DNA from: Arcobacter sp. LA11
GTDB lineage: Bacteria > Campylobacterota > Campylobacteria > Campylobacterales > Arcobacteraceae
NCBI RefSeq assembly: GCF_001895145.1
Contig: NZ_BDIR01000012.1
Coordinates: 18,122-82,121 of the forward strand
Reading direction: 5' to 3'
Length of the DNA: 64,000 nt
Shown piece after piece: positions 58,173-64,000 of the stretch (within the stretch, counting starts at the first letter, position 1; every line of letters begins with the position of its first letter). The translations under genes and the position numbers were made by a program. The notes below the pieces were generated by a model, which saw only the letters and a program-made list of their open reading frames with translations, did not search any database and was not told the DNA's origin.

Positions 58173-58219
58173 AAAAAAAAGGGGGGGAAGAAGATAAAAC
58201 TTCTTCCCCCCCCTTTTTT
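58173..58219. terminator. Bidirectional intrinsic terminator with G7/C8 stem
   Basis: A run of A, then GGGGGGGAAGAAG (58181-58193), a short AT loop, CTTCTTCCCCCCCC and T6. The stem is almost perfect and has A- and T-runs on its outer sides, so it ends both ccoG (+) and the small lipoprotein (-). Confidence 0.9.
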
Positions 58220-58230
58220 ATTTAAGAATA

Positions 58231-58410
58231 TTAAAAAGGAATAGCAGTATCTATTGTTTCTCCTACTTCAGAAACAGAATCCCCTACAATATCTGGAGTA
58301 ACAGTATTTAATACTGCTCCTGTAACTCTAAAAGGCAATGCAGCCACATCACCAACGATACAACCATTAAACAATACTATGATTAAAAATATTAAAAAAA
58401 AAGATTTCAT
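58231..58410 (-). CDS. Small lipoprotein, 59 residues
   Basis: A short gene with ATG at 58408-58410 and TAA at 58231-58233. The product has a hydrophobic signal sequence (SFFLIFLIIVLFNGC) ending in the lipobox FNGC near residue 17, then a 42-residue mature part (VGDVAALPFRVTGAV, then a GDSVSEVGETIDTAIPF tail). This layout resembles the short lipoproteins of the DUF6726 type, where GC-x-AAP-x-R-V precedes an amphipathic helix. The function is unknown. It shares the terminator with ccoG. Confidence 0.72.
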   Translation of the reverse strand: MKSFFLIFLIIVLFNGCIVGDVAALPFRVTGAVLNTVTPDIVGDSVSEVGETIDTAIPF

Positions 58411-58544
58411 TAAGTTCCTATGTTTTTTCTAGCGAAATTATATTTTAAATTATGTTAGAAAGATATTATTCAACTCTTTTCTTATTTATCTTCAATATCT
58501 AAAAAAAATCAATCTACTTAACTACATATTAACTTCTGCTTAGA

Positions 58545-58600
58545 TATAATCGCGGAATATTTTATTATAAATTTTTAATTATTTTTTGGAGTTTTTTATT
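58545..58600 (+). promoter_or_regulatory. Putative pyrG promoter and leader
   Basis: TATAAT at 58545-58550 preceded by an AT-rich stretch with no good -35 element, as is common in Campylobacterota. A ribosome site GGAG (58588-58591) follows. The 58411-58544 stretch between the lipoprotein and this -10 box carries AT-rich sequence only. Confidence 0.45.
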
Positions 58601-60217
58601 ATGACTAAATTCATATTTGTAACTGGTGGAGTATTAAGTTCACTTGGAAAAGGTATCACTTCTGCATCTATTGCAACAATTTTAAAACAATCAGGCTTTA
58701 AAGTTTCTATGCTAAAAATTGATCCTTATTTAAATGTAGACCCAGGGACAATGAGTCCACTAGAACATGGTGAAGTATTTGTTACTGCGGATGGTGCAGA
58801 AACAGACCTTGATTTAGGAAACTACGAAAGATTTATTGATAAAACACTTACTGCTAAAAACTCTTTTACAACTGGTCAAGTTTACCAAAGTGTTATTAAA
58901 AGAGAAAGAGAAGGTGGGTATTTAGGTAAAACTATCCAAGTTATTCCTCACGTTGTAGATGAAATTAAAGATAGAATTTATGCAGCAGCAGACGAGCACG
59001 AATTTTTAATTATAGAACTTGGTGGAACAGTTGGAGATATCGAAGGTCTACCATTTATGGAAGCAATTAGAGCTATTAGACATGAACTTCCAAAGACAAA
59101 TACAATGAATATCCATGTAAGTTTAATTCCATATATCAAAGCTGCTGGTGAACTTAAAACAAAACCAACGCAACACTCAGTTCAAGAGTTAAGAAGAATT
59201 GGTATTACACCTCATATGTTAGTATGTAGAACAGAGAGAACTTTACCTAAAAACTTAAAAGATAAATTAGCTTTATCATGTGATATTGATAGAAATGCAG
59301 TTATTGAAGCTGGCGATGCACAATCTATTTATCAAGTTCCATTACACTTTATCAAAGAAGGTATTTTAAATCCATTATCAGAGCATTTTAATATCAAAAT
59401 CAAACCAAATATGGAAAGATGGGATACTTTAGTTAAAAATATTTTAGTTCCTCAAGATGAAGTTACAATTGCCTTTGTTGGTAAATATTTAGATTTAAAA
59501 GAATCATACAAGTCACTTATTGAAGCACTTATCCATAGTGGTGCGCACTTAAATACAAAAGTAAATATTCACTGGTGTGACAGTGAAAGAATTGAAGATG
59601 TTGGAGCATACGATATTATTGGAAACTCTGATGCGATACTTGTAGCAGGTGGATTTGGACATAGAGGTGTTGAAGGGAAACTAGCAGCAATTAAATACGC
59701 TAGAGAAAACAAAATTCCATATTTAGGAATTTGTTTAGGTATGCAATTATCAGTTATTGAATATGCTAGAAATGTACTTGGATTAGAAGAAGCTAACTCA
59801 ATTGAATTTGATGAAAATACTCCAGACCCATTAATTTATTTAATTGATGAATTTATGGATCAAAGTGGAAATAAACAACTAAGAACACATAAATCACCAA
59901 TGGGTGGAACAATGAGACTTGGTGAATATCCATTTGAACCACTAAAAGGTACAAACCTTCAAAAAGCTTATGGAAATGAAAAAATTTATTTCGAAAGACA
60001 TAGACACAGATATGAAGCAAACCCAAAATATAAAGAAGCCTTAGAAAAAGCAGGTATGCTTATCTCTGGACAATCAGATGGGCTAATTGAAGCTGTAGAG
60101 ATTGAAGATCATCCGTGGTTCGTAGGAGTTCAGTTTCACCCAGAATTTACTTCTCATCTAGAAACACCAAACCCAATTATTTTAGAGTTCGTAAAACAGG
60201 CAAATTCACATAGTTAA
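58601..60217 (+). CDS. pyrG: CTP synthase
   Basis: A 538-residue enzyme converting UTP to CTP with glutamine. The synthetase domain starts [18 protein letters not shown] and contains [15 protein letters not shown]; the glutamine amidotransferase domain has LGICLGMQL with the nucleophilic Cys and FHPEF with the catalytic His. The start at 58601 is preferred over the upstream TTG because the homologous N-terminus begins there, with GGAG nine bases away. It shares a TAATG with recJ. Confidence 0.97.
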   Translation: MTKFIFVTGGVLSSLGKGITSASIATILKQSGFKVSMLKIDPYLNVDPGTMSPLEHGEVFVTADGAETDLDLGNYERFIDKTLTAKNSFTTGQVYQSVIKREREGGYLGKTIQVIPHVVDEIKDRIYAAADEHEFLIIELGGTVGDIEGLPFMEAIRAIRHELPKTNTMNIHVSLIPYIKAAGELKTKPTQHSVQELRRIGITPHMLVCRTERTLPKNLKDKLALSCDIDRNAVIEAGDAQSIYQVPLHFIKEGILNPLSEHFNIKIKPNMERWDTLVKNILVPQDEVTIAFVGKYLDLKESYKSLIEALIHSGAHLNTKVNIHWCDSERIEDVGAYDIIGNSDAILVAGGFGHRGVEGKLAAIKYARENKIPYLGICLGMQLSVIEYARNVLGLEEANSIEFDENTPDPLIYLIDEFMDQSGNKQLRTHKSPMGGTMRLGEYPFEPLKGTNLQKAYGNEKIYFERHRHRYEANPKYKEALEKAGMLISGQSDGLIEAVEIEDHPWFVGVQFHPEFTSHLETPNPIILEFVKQANSHS

Positions 60218-61782
60218 TGTCTAAGATTACAAAATCAGAACTTTATAATCTACTTGAAGCAAGGCATCAGAATAACACCTATTCTCGTCTTGCAAACATT
60301 CCTGTTCCAGATAGTTTTAAAGATATCAAAAGAGCTACAAGCAGAATAAAAGAAGCAATTTCTAATAAAGAGCAAATAACAATTGTTGGTGACTATGATG
60401 TTGATGGAGTAGTTTCAACAACTATTATCGTAGACTTTTTCAATAAAATTGGAGTAAAAGTAAACTATATTATTCCAAATAGATTTAAACACGGATATGG
60501 TTTATCTCCTAAAATTGTTGATATGATAGATAGTGGTTTAGTTATCACTGTAGATAATGGAATCTCAGCAGTTGATGCGGCTCTAAAATTAAAAGACAAA
60601 GGTATCGATTTAATCATCACAGACCATCATACAGTAGGTGAAGAAATTCCAGATGCATATGCAATTATAAATCCAAAACAAGAAGATTGTACTTTTCCTT
60701 TAAAAGAAATCTGTGGAGCACAAGTTGCATGGTACCTTTGTGCTGCATTGAAAAAAGAATTAGATAAAAATGTAGATATGCAAGAATTTTTTGACCTTTT
60801 ATGTGTAGCTATAATTGCAGATATAATGCCTATGACAAGTTTAAACTATACAATGGTTAAACACGGTCTAAAAAAAATAAAAACTTCTCAAAGACCTGCA
60901 TTTAGAAAAATAAATGAAATGATGCAAAAAAAGTTTTATGTATCAGATGATGTAGGATTTACAATTGCTCCAAAAATAAATAGTGCAGGAAGAATGGATG
61001 ATGCCTCAGTAGCATTATCTTTTCTTCTATCTCAAACAGACTATGAGGCAAATGAAGCTTTACAACTATTAGAAGAATTAAACTGTTACAGAAAAACTCT
61101 TCAAGAAGATATATCTCAAAAAGCAAATAGTGCTTCTAATCCAAACGATAATGCAATTATCGTTTGGGGAGAAGATTGGCATGAAGGTGTTATAGGAATT
61201 GTAGCTTCAAAGCTCTCTAATTCATTTAAAAAACCTGCTTTTATATTTTCAGTTAAAGATGGTATTGCAAAAGGAAGTGCTAGAGCAAATGCAAATATAA
61301 ATCTTCACACAATTATAACTGAAACATCAGACCTATTATTAGGTTTTGGTGGACATAAAAATGCTGCAGGACTTTCTCTTAAAGCTTCAAACCTAGAAGA
61401 GTTTAAAAGTAGAATAAATAATCTACTAAATGTAGAACCAAAAGAATTACATATAGAACACAATGTTCTAGGTGAGCTTGATGTATCATGTGTAGATATA
61501 GAGTTTTTAAATATTATAGAAACATTTGAACCATATGGACTTGAAAATCATAGACCTATTTTTAAAATATCAAATTCTAAAGTTTTAAAATCACAACTTT
61601 TTGGACGAGATAAAAATCATTTAAAACTTACATTAAATAGTGATGGTTTTGTTTTTGAAGCATTAAGGTTTCATGCAGATAGAAAAATATTAGCAGATAA
61701 TATAGATTTAGTAGTATCTATAAATAAAAATGAATTTAGAGGACAAATTAGCCCCCAATTTTTAATTCAAGACATTTTATAA
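60217..61782 (+). CDS. recJ: Single-stranded-DNA exonuclease RecJ
   Basis: A 521-residue 5'-3' exonuclease of the DHH family. Motifs visible are VGDYDVDGVVST, VITVDNGISAVD, ITDHHTVGEEIPDA and the DHHA1 region LLGFGGHKNAAGLSL. It acts in recombination and mismatch repair. Translation is coupled to pyrG by the one-base overlap. It is shorter than E. coli RecJ (577) but complete in its motifs. Confidence 0.95.
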   Translation: MSKITKSELYNLLEARHQNNTYSRLANIPVPDSFKDIKRATSRIKEAISNKEQITIVGDYDVDGVVSTTIIVDFFNKIGVKVNYIIPNRFKHGYGLSPKIVDMIDSGLVITVDNGISAVDAALKLKDKGIDLIITDHHTVGEEIPDAYAIINPKQEDCTFPLKEICGAQVAWYLCAALKKELDKNVDMQEFFDLLCVAIIADIMPMTSLNYTMVKHGLKKIKTSQRPAFRKINEMMQKKFYVSDDVGFTIAPKINSAGRMDDASVALSFLLSQTDYEANEALQLLEELNCYRKTLQEDISQKANSASNPNDNAIIVWGEDWHEGVIGIVASKLSNSFKKPAFIFSVKDGIAKGSARANANINLHTIITETSDLLLGFGGHKNAAGLSLKASNLEEFKSRINNLLNVEPKELHIEHNVLGELDVSCVDIEFLNIIETFEPYGLENHRPIFKISNSKVLKSQLFGRDKNHLKLTLNSDGFVFEALRFHADRKILADNIDLVVSINKNEFRGQISPQFLIQDIL

Positions 61783-61796
61783 GAACTATTATAAAA
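61775..61796. terminator. AT-only hairpin between convergent recJ and FlgO-type genes
   Basis: TTTTATAA (61775-61782), loop GAACTA, TTATAAAA (61789-61796). Both stop codons lie within the arms. The stem is weak and its role as a terminator is uncertain. Confidence 0.3.
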
Positions 61797-62409
61797 CCAT
61801 TGGAGAAGTTACGTGAATTCTTCTTCCTTTTTTTATTCCCTCTAATTCTAATATCTCATCATCAATAGATGTTCTTCCATTTGATGATGCTAAAATATTT
61901 CCATTTCTTATATCAATAAGCTTAATAAACACTATAAGATTTTGTGTTGTAATAGAATAAGTTCCAACAACTGCAAATTGTGAATCAACTTCTTTTTTAT
62001 TTATTTCACTTTGTTTTCTTGTTAAAACATTTAATCCACGTTTTCCATACTGAAAATATTCACTTAATTCTACTTCTCTTACAATAATATCATTATTTAA
62101 TAAAGAATCTTTCAAGTGATCAGATAATAAAAAACCAAGTTTTGATCTGTTTTTTAGTTTATCCAAGTTTACAAAATCTGAAACTAATACAACATCATCA
62201 ATTTTAATATGTCTTTTTAATTTAGCTGACGATTTATCAACAAGTCTTTCTACAAGAGAATGAAAATCATTTGAACCTGTAAAATTTTTATGGTTTTCTG
62301 GAGATTTAAGGGCTATTTGATTTACAATATCAGAACAACCTGAAAATGTAAATATCAAAAATATTGAAGCTAATAAAAACTTCAATATTTTCAGAGTTGA
62401 TTTATTCAT
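61789..62409 (-). CDS. FlgO-family outer-membrane lipoprotein (second copy)
   Basis: A 206-residue lipoprotein with a signal peptide ending at FSGC. The FlgO pattern VLVSDFVNLDKLKNRSKLG, seen in parts, is followed by a beta-rich domain (VGTYSITTQNLIVFIKLID). FlgO is a surface protein needed for flagellar stability in Vibrio. It is a paralogue of the gene just upstream, separated by five bases, and the two share domain layout but differ in length. No flagellar genes are in the window. Confidence 0.78.
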   Translation of the reverse strand: MNKSTLKILKFLLASIFLIFTFSGCSDIVNQIALKSPENHKNFTGSNDFHSLVERLVDKSSAKLKRHIKIDDVVLVSDFVNLDKLKNRSKLGFLLSDHLKDSLLNNDIIVREVELSEYFQYGKRGLNVLTRKQSEINKKEVDSQFAVVGTYSITTQNLIVFIKLIDIRNGNILASSNGRTSIDDEILELEGIKKGRRIHVTSPMVL

Positions 62410-62414
62410 TTATA

Positions 62415-63077
62415 CTATTTTTCTTTTATAATTTTAATAGTTCTTGCTGGTCTACAATCTTTGAAAAGAATACAATCATTTCTTTTATTATGTAGATAAG
62501 TTGCTCTAGAACTTGAAATGATTTTCCCTGTAATATTATCAATTACTCTTGCATTTAACATTACTTTTCCAAACTGTCTAGAATAAGTTCCTACTACTAC
62601 ATATGTATTTGGAACTTGGTCTTTTAGTTTATAAGGGTTTCTTGTAATAAAGTATTCACCTTTTTCATTTATTGAAACAGCCATTTGACCTCTGTATTCA
62701 ATTATATTAAAACCTCTATTTGACATCTCATTAATCATACTTTCACTTACAATTCTTCCAAATTCAGTTGTCTTTTTAAAATTATCTAATCTAACAAATG
62801 AAGTAATCAATACTGGCTTACTTGTATCCATTTTTTTATTTCTCATCATTTGAGTAGCTAGAGAGTTAATTGTTCCTTCTAGCGTTGATTGAGTTGTTAC
62901 ATTCCTTTGCATATCTTCTGCAATTTGAATATGTTGTTTTGTAACTTGTACTTTTTGATTTTCTTTTACAACACTACTCTCTGAATAAGAAGGCGTAGAC
63001 ATAGATTGTGAGAAACATCCAGTAAATAAAAATACTGTAGCTGTCACAAGAGATGTTTTAGCGAAAGTTTTAAGCAT
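62415..63077 (-). CDS. FlgO-family outer-membrane lipoprotein (first copy)
   Basis: A 220-residue lipoprotein from the ATG at 63077, which has AGGGGAA six bases upstream; the frame extends eight codons further without a ribosome site. The signal peptide ends at LFTGC. The core reads VLITSFVRLDNF, then FGRIVSESMINEMSNRGF and VVGTYSRQFGKVMLNARVID, matching the FlgO domain. It is cotranscribed with the following FlgO-type gene. Confidence 0.82.
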   Translation of the reverse strand: MLKTFAKTSLVTATVFLFTGCFSQSMSTPSYSESSVVKENQKVQVTKQHIQIAEDMQRNVTTQSTLEGTINSLATQMMRNKKMDTSKPVLITSFVRLDNFKKTTEFGRIVSESMINEMSNRGFNIIEYRGQMAVSINEKGEYFITRNPYKLKDQVPNTYVVVGTYSRQFGKVMLNARVIDNITGKIISSSRATYLHNKRNDCILFKDCRPARTIKIIKEK

Positions 63078-63227
63078 AAATTCCCCTTTTAATAATTGCA
63101 TAGATTTTATTTAAAAACAACTTATAAATTCTTGAAAAGATTATAACTTAACTATTTGCTATATGCCTTATTTTCATTATTGTATGTTAAAATACACTTT
63201 ATAAGTCATATTAAATAAGGAATAAAA

Positions 63228-63776
63228 ATGCCTAAAGTATTAGTTGTTATATCAACAGGATTTGAGGAGATTGAAGCTATTACTATCATTGATGTATTAA
63301 GACGTGCACAAATTGAAGTTGTAATTGCAACAATAAATGATATTTTAACAGTTGGAGCAAATGCAATTGTAATTCAAGCAAATCAATATTTGAAAAATTT
63401 AAATCCTTTAGATTTTGATATGATAGTTCTTCCAGGAGGAGGAACAAATACCCAAAACCTAGCTTCAAGTACTTTAGTACAGAACTCACTAAAACTTATG
63501 AAAGAAAAAAATAGATATATTGCTGCTATTTGTGCAGCGCCCTACGCTTTGCATACAGCAAATGTGCTAAATAAAAACTACACTTGTTATCCAAGTTTTG
63601 AAGAAAAAATAAGACAAGATGGTTACCAAGGAGACAATCAAGAAGTTGTCATCGATGAAAAAGTTATAACTTCAAGAGGACCAGCTACAGCTATGACCTT
63701 TGCACTAGAACTGATAAAACTTTTAAAAGACGAAAATACTTACCAAAAAGTAAAAGATGGACTACTAGTAAAGTAA
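63228..63776 (+). CDS. DJ-1/PfpI-family protein
   Basis: A 182-residue class I glutamine-amidotransferase-like protein of the DJ-1 group. The catalytic site is visible: the Glu in TGFEEIEAI near residue 15 and the nucleophilic Cys in AAICAAPYAL near 103. EEIEAITIIDVLRRA is the usual helix. Members act as deglycases, chaperones or stress proteins; the function here is not settled. Preceded by a 126-base gap with a TAAAAT-type -10 box. Confidence 0.9.
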   Translation: MPKVLVVISTGFEEIEAITIIDVLRRAQIEVVIATINDILTVGANAIVIQANQYLKNLNPLDFDMIVLPGGGTNTQNLASSTLVQNSLKLMKEKNRYIAAICAAPYALHTANVLNKNYTCYPSFEEKIRQDGYQGDNQEVVIDEKVITSRGPATAMTFALELIKLLKDENTYQKVKDGLLVK

Positions 63777-63901
63777 TTCAAATATAAACTTTTTTAAAAT
63801 TATTAAAAAATCATAAAACTACATAACAAATTAATTTATTTGTTATAGAATATTAGATAATCTATACAATTATATTTTAGATAAAACTAAAGGCAAAAAA
63901 G

Positions 63902-64000
63902 TTGTCAGAAGAACTAATAAAAAAGCTAGATAAAAGAAATATCGAAGAAAGTATAGATGAGCTATCAAACGCCTTAAACTTAAAAGAGTTAAGACGTGAA
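63902..64000 (+). CDS. 5' end of an unidentified gene (cut by the window edge)
   Basis: Thirty-three codons from a TTG start at 63902, preceded by AAAGG about six bases upstream. An in-frame TAG lies 24 bases before it and no ATG or GTG is available in between. The N-terminus is charged and helical (SEELIKKLDKRNIEESIDEL). There is too little to name a family. The 125-base gap after the DJ-1 gene is AT-rich. Confidence 0.55.
   Translation, partial: MSEELIKKLDKRNIEESIDELSNALNLKELRRE

Noticed and set aside
58181..58213. G7 and C8 runs as a phase-variable switch
   Set aside because: Although poly-G switches are common in Campylobacterota, these runs form the two arms of an intergenic terminator, outside any reading frame or promoter spacer.
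58586..58600. Upstream TTG start for pyrG
   Set aside because: It would overlap the ribosome site GGAG, and the conserved N-terminus begins at 58601.

Overview
The window looks like a piece of chromosome from an Arcobacter-group member of the Campylobacterota (Arcobacteraceae). The evidence is indirect: the DNA is very AT-rich, the menaquinone enzyme is MqnD of the futalosine pathway, and complex I has the epsilon-type subunits found at the NuoE and NuoF positions in Campylobacter and Helicobacter. Further support comes from the order eno / FtsB-like / AMIN protein, an FabZ-LpxA-ClpX-MreBC string, and a short BioB. No rRNA, tRNA, CRISPR array or insertion sequence was seen. No stretch over 300 bases is empty once a 59-residue lipoprotein gene at 58231-58410 is added.

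Layout. 1-1957 (+): the 3' part of enolase, an FtsB/DivIC-like protein and an AMIN-domain protein. 2001-8618 (-): a CPA2-type antiporter, bioB, a YfcE-like phosphoesterase, topA, murB and mqnD. 8787-9389 (+): a flavoprotein with a four-cysteine motif behind a repeat-rich divergent promoter. 9488-23453 (-): a complete 14-gene nuo operon (A to N) in which the NADH-binding NuoF and the iron-sulfur NuoE are replaced. 23669-29792: an AAA+ ATPase, a Sel1-repeat lipoprotein, an AEC transporter, an unknown membrane protein and an FMN reductase.

29872-40544 (-) is the accessory island. It is one co-directional block: hsdR, hsdM, hsdS, an SMC/ABC-type ATPase, an HNH nuclease, a RhuM-family protein, a relic HNH fragment and a second HNH nuclease. 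The ATPase plus HNH pair resembles Septu (PtuA/PtuB). It is joined by gene overlaps to the type I restriction genes, so the block is best read as a composite defence locus. A short perfect palindrome lies between the likely -35 and -10 elements of hsdR.

40681-49521 returns to core genes: nfo, an AraC-GyrI regulator and a lipoprotein that seems to use an ATT start. These are followed by a (+) string of queH, lpxB, fabZ, lpxA, clpX, mreB and mreC, covering tRNA modification, lipid A synthesis, proteolysis and cell shape. 49511-54645 (-) holds a gluconate-dehydrogenase-like pair, a phosphoesterase plus sodium:solute symporter pair, and riboflavin synthase. 54816-64000 holds mnmG, ccoG, the small lipoprotein, pyrG, recJ, two FlgO-family lipoproteins, a DJ-1 family protein and the start of an unidentified gene.

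All functional statements come from motif recognition by eye. No search or composition statistic was run.
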